A stretch of DNA of 39,411 nt from assembly GCA_964565665.1 (NCBI GenBank), contig CAZMFZ010000020.1, positions 1-39,411 of the forward strand. Reading direction: 5' to 3'. Position 1 is the first letter of the stretch, and every line of letters starts with the position of its first letter. Both the position numbers and the translations under genes were made by a program. Shown here one piece after another: positions 1 through 7,272 of the stretch. The notes under the pieces are model-generated. The model was not told where the DNA came from. It searched no databases and worked only from the letters and a program-made list of their open reading frames with translations. The DNA is from CAZMFZ01 sp964565665. Lineage in GTDB: Bacteria; Bacteroidota; Bacteroidia; Cytophagales; UBA9547.

Positions 1-673
1 GAAAAACAGTGTAACGGCATTTATCGGACCTTCCGGGTGTGGAAAATCTACGTTTCTGCGTACGCTCAATCGCATGAACGACCTTATTCCCGGAGTAAAA
101 ATCAATGGCAGCACACTTATAGATGAAAAGGATATTTATGCCAACGATGTAGATGTAAATGCCCTTAGAAAACGTGTGGGAATGGTATTTCAGAAACCTA
201 CGCCATTTCAAAAGTCTATTTTCGACAATGTAGCCTACGGATTGCGTGTGAATGGAATTTCTGATAATCAGACAGTCACCCAACGAGTTGAAGAATCGTT
301 ACAGAAATCTGCTTTGTGGGATGAAGTAAAGGATAACCTTAAAAAATCAGCAACATCACTTTCAGGTGGGCAGCAGCAAAGGCTTTGTATCGCCCGCACC
401 ATTGCTATTAATCCTGAAATTATATTGATGGACGAGCCAACCTCTGCTCTCGATCCTATTTCTACAGGAAAAGTAGAAGAATTGATAAAGGAATTGGTGA
501 AAGAATTTACCATTGTAATCGTAACCCATAATATGCAGCAAGCCAAACGCATAAGTGACAAAACTGCATTTTTTTATATAGGCGAAATGGTGGAATATGA
601 CAATACAAATAGTATTTTCGAGCATCCTACTCACGAAAGAACCTCTAATTATGTAAAAGGTAATTTCGGATGA
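1..673 (+). CDS. pstB: Phosphate ABC transporter ATP-binding protein PstB (5' end cut off)
   Basis: ATPase subunit of the PstSCAB high-affinity phosphate importer; it hydrolyses ATP on the cytoplasmic face of the PstC/PstA channel. The frame is open from base 2, so the start lies outside the window; the first internal ATG at 74 is not the start because the Walker A motif GPSGCGKST is encoded just before it (about 29-55). The ABC signature SLSGGQQQR, Walker B ILMDEPTSALDP and H-loop IVTHNMQQA are all intact. The LDPIST and THNMQQAKR stretches are typical of PstB rather than of other ABC ATPases. It should be the last gene of a rightward pst operon: no phoU follows, and a perfect hairpin terminator lies 130 bases downstream. 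Confidence 0.95.
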   Translation, partial: KNSVTAFIGPSGCGKSTFLRTLNRMNDLIPGVKINGSTLIDEKDIYANDVDVNALRKRVGMVFQKPTPFQKSIFDNVAYGLRVNGISDNQTVTQRVEESLQKSALWDEVKDNLKKSATSLSGGQQQRLCIARTIAINPEIILMDEPTSALDPISTGKVEELIKELVKEFTIVIVTHNMQQAKRISDKTAFFYIGEMVEYDNTNSIFEHPTHERTSNYVKGNFG

Positions 674-803
674 GGTTTGGCAACTTTTAAAAATTGCTTT
701 TTCAAAGTATATATAGGAATCTATTTTTTGGTTTTTGATGTGTATTAATAACTCATAGAATTTTTCAGCACTCTACAGTTATTAAGTCATTCCAATTCTC
801 TTA

Positions 804-834
804 AAAAGTGCGGCATAAGTTATGCCGCACTTTT
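804..834. terminator. Bidirectional hairpin terminator between convergent genes
   Basis: A perfect inverted repeat of 15 bases per arm (AAAAGTGCGGCATAA and its complement) is centred on base 819, with an A-run on the left and a T-run on the right. It therefore works as a Rho-independent terminator in both directions, for pstB on the plus strand and the 854-1891 gene on the minus strand. Confidence 0.88.
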
Positions 835-853
835 AGATCAACGTTTTTGTAAA

Positions 854-1891
854 CTATTTTACAGTATCTAAAAAATCGTCAGTAAAATGGGTTGTAGAAA
901 ATTTATTTACAGAAAACTGCGTTATCAATTTCTGTGCTTCTTCTTTCAATATCCTTCCGTCTATCTTGTCATAATCATTGGCTATAAGCAAATCTGCCAT
1001 TTCTATAGTTTTCTGGGGCTGATCTATGAATACGTACATTACGGCTAAGTTAAAATAAGCTCCGTATCGAAGCTTTCTTTGAGGCTTCTCATCTTCTTTG
1101 TATTTATCTTTTATACCCTCAAAGTAAGTGATTACAGGTGCCAAATCTTTTTGTACATCTGCAACTGATTGTTGTGCAGAAATTTGCCCAAGGCGTTGAG
1201 CCATTTTATTACAGGCATCTTTATAAGAATCGTTTTCTGCGTGCTTTGGAGAGTCGGTTGTCCACAAAATTCTTGATTCTGTCTTTTCGGGATAGCCAAT
1301 TAAGTCATTCATTTTGGCATTCACACCCTGTACATATTCATTTATCACATCTTCATAAAACTTATTTTTAAGTGATGCCTTGTTGTTGTTCCAATAATTA
1401 TAGGCATCTGCATTTGAGCTATATTCTTGTGAATTGAACACCTTTGCAATGATGGTTTTTTCTGAAGAAAATGAATTTCCCTCTTTGGTAGCTGACTGAT
1501 ATTCAGCAGTCATATTATACTTTACTTCCATTTTGTAGTAGTAAGTACGTCCAGTTTCTTTTCCGTCTTTATCTTTACGAATGTCCACACGCTCAATAAC
1601 ATTTGTTTTATCAAAAAATAAATCACCAAAGCGAATTTTGATAGTAAAAGATGGAGTTGCATTGTCCATTTTGAAACCAGCGATTCTAAATTGTTCTGAT
1701 TTATCTGGATAAGATTCTGACTGGGGCGAACCTATCATTACTTTGTAGGTGCGGTATAGAGAACCGAGAGGCTTTTCGGCCAGCTTGCGATAAGAGACTT
1801 TGAAATTTAATCTGTCAAGATCAATTTTCTGAGCAAATGTCTGAAAGATTGGTAGTGATAAAAGCAATACGACAACTAATCTTGATTTCAT
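854..1891 (-). CDS. Exported protein of unknown function, 345 aa
   Basis: I do not recognise a family. The protein begins with a classical signal peptide (residues 1-20, ending TFAQ), so it is exported to the periplasm or outer membrane. Residues about 25-190 look like a beta-rich domain of alternating charged and hydrophobic segments. Residues about 215-320 are helical, and LRYGAYFNLAVMYVFIDQPQKT resembles a TPR-like helix pair, which is a weak inference. It has no lipobox cysteine, no T9SS sorting domain and no transmembrane segment after the signal. It is a single gene facing pstB across a terminator, with no operon partner. The 341 bases separating it from rnr hold both upstream regions. 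I found no convincing TAnnTTTG box for this gene. Confidence 0.75.
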   Translation of the reverse strand: MKSRLVVVLLLSLPIFQTFAQKIDLDRLNFKVSYRKLAEKPLGSLYRTYKVMIGSPQSESYPDKSEQFRIAGFKMDNATPSFTIKIRFGDLFFDKTNVIERVDIRKDKDGKETGRTYYYKMEVKYNMTAEYQSATKEGNSFSSEKTIIAKVFNSQEYSSNADAYNYWNNNKASLKNKFYEDVINEYVQGVNAKMNDLIGYPEKTESRILWTTDSPKHAENDSYKDACNKMAQRLGQISAQQSVADVQKDLAPVITYFEGIKDKYKEDEKPQRKLRYGAYFNLAVMYVFIDQPQKTIEMADLLIANDYDKIDGRILKEEAQKLITQFSVNKFSTTHFTDDFLDTVK

Positions 1892-2183
1892 TATTTAAGG
1901 TTTAAATGTGAAAGATTAAAATACGCTACAAATGTGTTTATTTTTTAATTGGAACACAAAGAAAAGCGGACCCTTTAGTCACATTTTACATAATTTGAAA
2001 TAAGTTCTTCCCTTATAACTAACGCAAAGAATTATTCATCAAGTTTTATTATTACAAAAAATAAATCTGGCAAAATGAAATGGAAAAAGCTTTTTGCATA
2101 CAAATAAGGAGGTTTATGTCAAAATATGCCCTAGTTATGGATATGGGATAGATTTTACTATTTCTTCTTGTTCTTTTTAATAA

Positions 2184-2213
2184 TTGTCAAATCTAATAAA
2201 AACAGTAGATTTG
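2184..2213 (+). promoter_or_regulatory. Bacteroidota-type promoter of rnr
   Basis: A -33 element TTG (2184-2186), a 19-base spacer and a -7 element TAGATTTG (2206-2213) fit the Bacteroidota consensus TTG-N19-TAnnTTTG. Transcription should start near 2220, leaving a leader of about a dozen bases before the ATG at 2233. The rest of the 1892-2232 gap is AT-rich with nothing else I can name. Confidence 0.65.
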
Positions 2214-2232
2214 GTTTTCATCTAGCCATACA

Positions 2233-4395
2233 ATGTCGAGAAAAGCAAATAGAAATCAAGATAGAAAAGAAACCAAATCAGATAGCCAAGGGCAGCTCAT
2301 TGGCGAATTGCAAAATTTTTTAGACCGCAATTTCGATGAGAAATTCAGCAAGGGAGAACTAGTAAAAACCTTGAGACTCAAAGAAAAAAAGCATATTTCT
2401 GCCCTTTTTTCGGCTATTGACAAGCTCGTATCTAATCAAAAAATAATATTGCAAGACGATGGCAGTTTCCAATCTGCTTACAAGCCAAAAGTATACGAAG
2501 GTGTGGTCGATTATGTGAATGTCCGCATGGCTTATGTGATGGTTGACGGCTTGGAAGAGGATATAATTGTGCCTGCAGAAAACTTAAACGAAGCATTTGA
2601 TGGCGATACAGTAAAAATAATGCTAACAGTGCCAAAACGAGCGAGAGACGATGGCAGAGCTACAGGAGAAGTAATCGAAATTATTAAGCGGAAAAAGGAA
2701 GAATATGTAGGGAAAATTCAAGTACAACGTGCTGTGGCTTATGTAGTACCCGATTCCAAGAAAATGCATAGCGATTTCATGGTGGAGTTGGAAGATACAA
2801 ATGGAGCGAAAGACGGAGAAAAAGTATTGGTGAAACTAGACGGATGGAGCAGAAATGGTAAAAATCCGAAAGGAATAGTAACTAAAGTATTGGGCAAATC
2901 GGGCGATAACAACACCGAGATGAACTCCATAATGGCTGAATTTGGCCTTCCTGTTGAGTTTCCTAAAGAGGTAGATGCCCAGGCCAATGCCATAGCTTGG
3001 AATTTAGATAATAGTGAACTCAAACGCAGAAGAGATTTTAGAAACATCCTCACTTTTACCATAGATCCTGTTGACGCCAAAGATTTTGACGATGCCCTTT
3101 CCATTCAAATACTCGAAAATGGCAATTGGGAAATTGGTGTTCACATTGCCGATGTCACCCATTACATTCAATTAAATTCACGACTTGAAGACGAAGCGAA
3201 AAAACGAGCTACATCGGTTTATTTAGTTGATCGATGCATACCGATGCTGCCTGAAAAACTGTCGAACGATTTGTGTTCATTGAAACCAAATGTTGATAGA
3301 TTGACTTTCTCGGCTGTTTTTGAGCTGGATGATAAAGCGAAAATCAAAAAAGAATGGATTGGGAAAACGGTAATTCATTCCGATAGAAGATTTAGCTACG
3401 AAGAAGTGCAAGAAATAATAGAGGCAGGTGAAGGGGAATTATATCAGGAGATAAAAACAATGAACGACCTTGCCAAATTGATAAAGGTTGAAAGATTCAA
3501 GAAAGGAGCTATCAATTTTGAGACTGTAGAAGTAAAATTCAAACTGGATGAAAATGGAGTTCCGTTAGGTGTATTTCCGAAAGTACGTAAAGATGCCCAT
3601 AAATTGATAGAGGAATTTATGCTGCTAGCTAATAAGCGAGTGGCTCAATTTGTATTTGATTACAAAGCTGGAAAAGAAAAAAATGTAATGGTGTATCGTA
3701 CCCACGACAAACCTGATGTAGAAAAGCTCCGTTCATTTTCACTTTTTGCTAAAAAATTTGGTTATAAACTCGATGCAGAAAGCAACAATGTATCGAAAGA
3801 ATTAAATAGCCTGATGGAAGAGGTAGAGTCGAAACCAGAAGGCAATATGTTGCAGAACTTGGCTGTTCGAGCCATGGCTAAGGCCAAATACACTACCGAT
3901 GCTATGGGCCATTTTGGGTTGGCATTTGATCATTATTCGCATTTCACCTCCCCAATCAGGCGATATCCCGATATGATGGCCCATAGATTAATTGAAAAAT
4001 ACTTGAACGACAATATCTCTAGCATTGAGAAGAAAACTTTTGAAGAGCAATGCAAGCATTCATCAGATATGGAAAAAGTGGCTGCTGAAGCCGAGCGTGC
4101 CTCTATCAAATACAAACAGGCCGAGTTTATGCTCAAAGTTATAGGGCAAGATTTTGACGCTATTGTTTCGGGCATTACCGAATGGGGTATATTTGCCGAA
4201 ATTATCGAAACCAAATGCGAGGGGCTGATTCGCTTTCAGGAAATGACCGATGATTATTATGATTTAGACCTCGCCAATTACCGTGTAGTGGGTAGAAAAC
4301 ACAACCGTGTAATCACTTTTGGAGATAAAATAAGAGTGGTGGTACGAGGTGCCGACTTGGCAAAGCGGCAGATAGATTTGGGATTGGCAGAGTAG
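2233..4395 (+). CDS. rnr: Ribonuclease R
   Basis: Processive 3'-to-5' exoribonuclease that degrades structured RNA and takes part in RNA quality control. At 720 aa it has the normal length and order: an N-terminal helical part, two cold-shock OB folds (about residues 80-230), the RNB catalytic domain (about 260-590) and a C-terminal S1 domain beginning DFDAIVSGITEWGIFAEI. The catalytic aspartates are visible in FTIDPVDAKDFDDALS, and HYSHFTSPIRRYPDMMAHR is the RNB end motif. The extreme N terminus is rich in lysine and glutamine. The ATG at 2233 agrees with the promoter about 20 bases upstream. It is probably monocistronic, because the next genes are dead toxin-antitoxin remains with their own promoter. 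Confidence 0.96.
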   Translation: MSRKANRNQDRKETKSDSQGQLIGELQNFLDRNFDEKFSKGELVKTLRLKEKKHISALFSAIDKLVSNQKIILQDDGSFQSAYKPKVYEGVVDYVNVRMAYVMVDGLEEDIIVPAENLNEAFDGDTVKIMLTVPKRARDDGRATGEVIEIIKRKKEEYVGKIQVQRAVAYVVPDSKKMHSDFMVELEDTNGAKDGEKVLVKLDGWSRNGKNPKGIVTKVLGKSGDNNTEMNSIMAEFGLPVEFPKEVDAQANAIAWNLDNSELKRRRDFRNILTFTIDPVDAKDFDDALSIQILENGNWEIGVHIADVTHYIQLNSRLEDEAKKRATSVYLVDRCIPMLPEKLSNDLCSLKPNVDRLTFSAVFELDDKAKIKKEWIGKTVIHSDRRFSYEEVQEIIEAGEGELYQEIKTMNDLAKLIKVERFKKGAINFETVEVKFKLDENGVPLGVFPKVRKDAHKLIEEFMLLANKRVAQFVFDYKAGKEKNVMVYRTHDKPDVEKLRSFSLFAKKFGYKLDAESNNVSKELNSLMEEVESKPEGNMLQNLAVRAMAKAKYTTDAMGHFGLAFDHYSHFTSPIRRYPDMMAHRLIEKYLNDNISSIEKKTFEEQCKHSSDMEKVAAEAERASIKYKQAEFMLKVIGQDFDAIVSGITEWGIFAEIIETKCEGLIRFQEMTDDYYDLDLANYRVVGRKHNRVITFGDKIRVVVRGADLAKRQIDLGLAE

Positions 4396-4445
4396 GGGTT
4401 GAACAGGAGTTATAAGCGATTAAGATAAAAAAGAAAGACTGTAAT

Positions 4446-4475
4446 TTTGATTGATGTAATTAGGCCTTATTTTTG
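4446..4475 (+). promoter_or_regulatory. Promoter of the decayed VapBC-type locus
   Basis: TTTG at 4446-4449, an 18-base spacer and TATTTTTG at 4468-4475 match the Bacteroidota promoter pattern. The box lies 27 bases before the antitoxin ATG. The same TATTTTTGATAT core occurs in front of the second toxin-antitoxin locus at 16683. Confidence 0.5.
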
Positions 4476-4502
4476 ATATTTGGCTCAACTTGATAATAAA
4501 AA

Positions 4503-4737
4503 ATGGTAAAGACTGTAATAACGCCCCAAGATAACAACTACAATTTGGTGATACCCAATAGCTATTTAGGCAAGAAAATTGAAATACTTTTTTTATGCTG
4601 TTGATGAAATAATAGGGCCTGAAAAAACACTTAGTACGATTTTATTTGATAAATATCAAAATATATTTACCAAAGATGACGCAGAAAGCTTTGATAACCA
4701 CACAAAACAAATCAGACAAGAATGGGAAAATATTTGA
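4503..4737 (+). pseudogene. Frameshifted antitoxin gene of a PIN-toxin pair
   Basis: The frame starts as MVKTVITPQDNNYNLVIPNS, which resembles the short AbrB/Phd-like antitoxins that precede PIN toxins in Bacteroidota. After 33 codons it runs into TGA at 4602, just past a run of seven T (4588-4594). Removing one T restores a continuous reading: EILFYAVDEIIGPEKTLSTI, and onward to QIRQEWENI and a stop at 4735-4737. The restored product would be about 77 aa, the right size for such an antitoxin. The restored end overlaps the toxin ATG (4722) by 16 bases, a usual toxin-antitoxin arrangement. Because the toxin is also cut short, decay is more likely than programmed slippage, although polymerase slippage on the T run could still make some product. 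Confidence 0.65.
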
Positions 4738-4853
4738 TAGATAATCATGTGATTTCAGGTAATTTCTCATCAGTTTATAGTGCAGAAGGAATGAGATTTA
4801 TTTCCAATGTATTTAACCAAATACCTCAAATCTCTGTAATTACAGAGATTTGA
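4722..4853 (+). pseudogene. Truncated PIN-domain toxin (VapC-like)
   Basis: The 43-codon frame reads MGKYLIDNHVISGNF, then a segment ending IPQISVITEI and a stop. This matches the first third of Bacteroidota PIN ribonuclease toxins, which begin KYLIDTNVVSDYF and continue NISVITEIELL. It keeps the first PIN aspartate (LID) and the glutamate of ITEI but has none of the C-terminal acidic residues needed for nuclease activity. Intact members run to about 125-135 aa. The stop TGA lies inside a perfect 32-bp palindrome, so the truncation point and the palindrome coincide. Together with the frameshifted antitoxin, this is a dead type II toxin-antitoxin locus. Confidence 0.65.
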
Positions 4854-4855
4854 GG
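4824..4855. repeat. Perfect 32-bp palindrome at the toxin truncation point
   Basis: CCTCAAATCTCTGTAA is followed immediately by its exact reverse complement, with no spacer, centred between 4839 and 4840. In RNA it would form a long hairpin and could act as a terminator, but no strong T run follows on either strand. The left arm encodes the conserved PQISVI of the PIN fold, so the right arm may be a snap-back inverted copy that created the stop. Confidence 0.8.
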
Positions 4856-4923
4856 CTTAAAATTGATTAATCCAATAACCTATAAAACGTAATCAATTCT
4901 AAACATTATCATTTCATAACCAA

Positions 4924-5475
4924 TTGCAATTCCTCAATACAATTGACCATCAAATTTTCATCTTTTTAAACAGCTATCACAACAGCTGGCTCGATGGGTT
5001 TATGCTTTTTATCACCCACAAATATGCCTCTATCCCACTCTATATTTTCCTGGTAGGCTTTATCATCAATCATTATAAAAAAAAAAGCTGGGTGGTGATA
5101 GTGGCATTAATAGCCATTGTTGCAATTTCAGATGCACTTGCCTCTCAAGCCATGAAGCCTTATTTCAAGCGATTGAGGCCATGCCACGAAGTAGGCTTTG
5201 CAGAAAAAGTGGTGCTGGTGGGCAATTGTGGGGGCGACTATGGCATGGCATCGAGCCATGCAGCCAACACATTTGCCGTAGCTAGTTTTCTCATTATTCT
5301 GTTTAATAAAAAATACAAATGGATGTGGCTGCTTTTGCCTTGGACATTGCTGGTAAGCTACAGTAGAATCTACTTAGGGGTACATTTCCCAGGCGATGTA
5401 TTGGCTGGTTTTTTGGTGGGATTTGTAGTGCAAATGGCAGCTGTTGGTTTAATATGGAGAAAACTCCGCCCGTGA
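4924..5475 (+). CDS. PAP2-family membrane phosphatase
   Basis: A type 2 phosphatidic-acid phosphatase, about 183 aa, acting on lipid or polyprenyl (di)phosphates at the outer face of the inner membrane. The three motifs are visible: KPYFKRLRP (K78, R85, P86), ASSHAANTFA (catalytic H112, with SSH instead of the usual SGH), and SRIYLGVHFPGD (R148, H154, D158). Hydrophobic segments at about 36-50, 56-72, 113-127, 132-147 and 160-178 fit the six-helix fold. The start is probably TTG at 4924: an in-frame stop lies at 4900, no ATG comes earlier, and the LNTIDHQIFIFLNSYHNS beginning is what homologues show. The substrate cannot be read from sequence; undecaprenyl diphosphate, phosphatidylglycerol phosphate and lipid A are all possible. 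Confidence 0.85.
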   Translation: MQFLNTIDHQIFIFLNSYHNSWLDGFMLFITHKYASIPLYIFLVGFIINHYKKKSWVVIVALIAIVAISDALASQAMKPYFKRLRPCHEVGFAEKVVLVGNCGGDYGMASSHAANTFAVASFLIILFNKKYKWMWLLLPWTLLVSYSRIYLGVHFPGDVLAGFLVGFVVQMAAVGLIWRKLRP

Positions 5476-5527
5476 GCCATTTTTTGTCGCCTTTTACGAT
5501 ATCTGATTGCCGCATTATCATTTCCAC

Positions 5528-5737
5528 ATGGGATTATGCCATTTCTGAGGGGGATTACACCATTTCTGAATGGAATTATATGTTTTCTACATGGAATTAC
5601 CTCATTTCTGAATGGAATTACCTCATTTCTGAATGGGATTACATGTTTTCCAAATGGGATTATGCCATTTCCAAGTGGGATTACCTCATTTCTGAGCGGG
5701 ATTATATGTTTTCCAAGTGGGATTACACCATTTCTGA
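5528..5737. repeat. Array of ten 21-bp tandem repeats
   Basis: Ten exact-length 21-base units run from 5528 to 5737, preceded by one degraded unit (about 5507-5527). Each unit holds two conserved cores, GGATTA (or GAATTA) and ATTTC or TTTTC, separated by variable bases at unit positions 10-14 and 19-21 plus 1-2. Because 21 is a multiple of three and stops are rare, both plus-strand frames and one minus-strand frame stay open; one reads as heptads such as WNYLISE and WDYMFSK. The variation does not follow a codon-wobble pattern, and the MBOAT promoter lies just downstream, so I treat it as a non-coding minisatellite. A repeat protein cannot be excluded. Confidence 0.9.
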
Positions 5738-5820
5738 GTGCCTTTTACCTCTTTTTAATGAAGCCATCGCTGCTGCTTCAAAAAACCCTCATGGCATAGT
5801 ATTCATTGGCAGAATAACTA

Positions 5821-5828
5821 TAACTTTG
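5821..5828 (+). promoter_or_regulatory. -7 element upstream of the MBOAT gene
   Basis: TAACTTTG matches TAnnTTTG and lies 29 bases before the MBOAT ATG, giving an expected start site near 5836. No TTG sits at the ideal -33 distance, so only the -7 half is supported. Confidence 0.4.
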
Positions 5829-5857
5829 TTTTCATAGCCAAACATTACTAACCCTCA

Positions 5858-7261
5858 ATGCTTTTTAGTTCTTTCGAATTCATATTTGCGTTTCTTCCCG
5901 TTACTTTTTTAGGCTATTTTTTGCTGAATAAATACAAGCAAGCCAACGCGGCCAAAATATGGCTTTTTTCATGCTCACTTTTTTTCTACGGCTGGTGGAA
6001 TCCCCTATATGTGCCGCTTATTCTCTCTTCTTTAGTATTCAATTTTGGCTTTGGCAATTGGTTAAACGCTACAAAAAGTAATCCAGCTTTGAAAAAGAGC
6101 ATCCTCATTTTTGGTATTTCGGCCAATTTAGGCTTGCTATTTTTCTACAAGTACATGGATTTTTTTATCGCCAATTACAATTATTTATCCTCCAATACCA
6201 TTGTAGCTCTGCACTTGGTATTGCCCTTGGGCATCAGCTTTATCACCTTTCAGAAAATAGCCTATTTGGTAGATAGCTATACCGATGCAGAAAGTACGAA
6301 AGACTATAATTTCATCAATTTCTGCCTGTTTGTGCTATTTTTCCCACAGTTAATTGCTGGGCCAATTGTACACCACAGCGAAGTGATGCCGGCTTTTAAA
6401 AACCCGCTCAATCTCAAGCTCAACTATTTCAATATTTCAAAAGGGCTCTATATTTTCCTCATGGGCTTGTGCAAAAAACTGGTTTTTGCCGATTCTTTTG
6501 CCGTAATAGCCAATGCAGGCTATGGCAATACTGCTTCTCTTTCTACTATCGATGGCTGGCTCACGGCTTTTGCTTATGCTTTTCAATTGTATTTCGACTT
6601 TAGCGGCTATTCAGATATGGCCATCGGGGCAGGCTTATTTTTCAATATTCAACTGCCGCAAAATTTTAATTCCCCTTACAAATCGCTCAATATCCAAGAT
6701 TTTTGGCGTAGGTGGCATATTACTTTGGGGCGATTTCTAACGCGCTATTTTTATATTCCACTCGGAGGCAGTCGTAAAGGCGAATACACAACTTTGGTAA
6801 ATGTATTTCTCACCATGTTTGTGAGCGGAATATGGCACGGAGCCGGGTGGACATTCGTATTATGGGGCATAATGCACGGTACAGCATCGGTAATTTTTCG
6901 ATTGTGGGGCAAAACCAAAATAGAAATGCCGGCCTATTTGGCCTGGTTTCTCACTTTCCTGTTTGTGAATTTAGCTTGGGTATTTTTCAGGGCATCTTCT
7001 ATTGGCGATGCCATGAATGTACTCTACGCCATGTTCGATTTTTCGAAATTCAGTTTGAATTTTACTGTGATAGAAGATTACAGAATTCTGCCCATGGTGC
7101 TGGCAGGTACCCTATTTTTATTCTTCAAAAATACAAACGAACTACTTTCTGAGTTTACATTATCTAGAGCTAATCTTGTGAAGCTTGTTTTGATGGCTGT
7201 GTTGGGTATGTTATTCCTAAATTCCATTACTGCAGGCGAATTTTTATACTTCGATTTCTAA
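5858..7261 (+). CDS. MBOAT-family membrane O-acyltransferase (AlgI/DltB-like)
   Basis: A polytopic inner-membrane O-acyltransferase that passes an acyl group, usually acetyl, across the membrane for modification of an extracytoplasmic polymer. The 467 aa match the AlgI/PatA/DltB branch. Key signs are FFPQLIAGPIVHHSEVMP (about 162-178), YFDFSGYSDMAIG (about 245-257), NIQDFWRRWHITLGRF and the catalytic-region histidine in SGIWHGAGW (H327), with a second histidine in GIMHG. About ten to twelve hydrophobic helices are spread through the sequence. The next gene begins 12 bases after the stop and encodes an SGNH-like partner, the usual companion that completes transfer in the periplasm. The polymer is not encoded nearby, so the acceptor (exopolysaccharide, peptidoglycan or lipid-linked glycan) is unknown. 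Confidence 0.9.
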   Translation: MLFSSFEFIFAFLPVTFLGYFLLNKYKQANAAKIWLFSCSLFFYGWWNPLYVPLILSSLVFNFGFGNWLNATKSNPALKKSILIFGISANLGLLFFYKYMDFFIANYNYLSSNTIVALHLVLPLGISFITFQKIAYLVDSYTDAESTKDYNFINFCLFVLFFPQLIAGPIVHHSEVMPAFKNPLNLKLNYFNISKGLYIFLMGLCKKLVFADSFAVIANAGYGNTASLSTIDGWLTAFAYAFQLYFDFSGYSDMAIGAGLFFNIQLPQNFNSPYKSLNIQDFWRRWHITLGRFLTRYFYIPLGGSRKGEYTTLVNVFLTMFVSGIWHGAGWTFVLWGIMHGTASVIFRLWGKTKIEMPAYLAWFLTFLFVNLAWVFFRASSIGDAMNVLYAMFDFSKFSLNFTVIEDYRILPMVLAGTLFLFFKNTNELLSEFTLSRANLVKLVLMAVLGMLFLNSITAGEFLYFDF

Positions 7262-7272
7262 ATTTTACTGCC

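Noticed and set aside
4588..4604. Programmed frameshift in the T run of the VapB-like antitoxin
   Set aside because: Slippage is possible, but the toxin is also truncated, so ordinary decay explains both lesions.
5528..5737. CRISPR array
   Set aside because: Units abut directly with no spacers and the unit is only 21 bases; no cas gene is near.
5454..5837. A 127-aa gene overlapping the end of the PAP2 gene
   Set aside because: Almost all of it is the 21-bp tandem array. Substitutions between units do not follow codon positions and another frame is just as open, so I list it only as a repeat and a finding.
6832..7152. A 106-aa frame inside the MBOAT gene
   Set aside because: Shadow of the acyltransferase in another frame; no independent start signal or recognisable motif.
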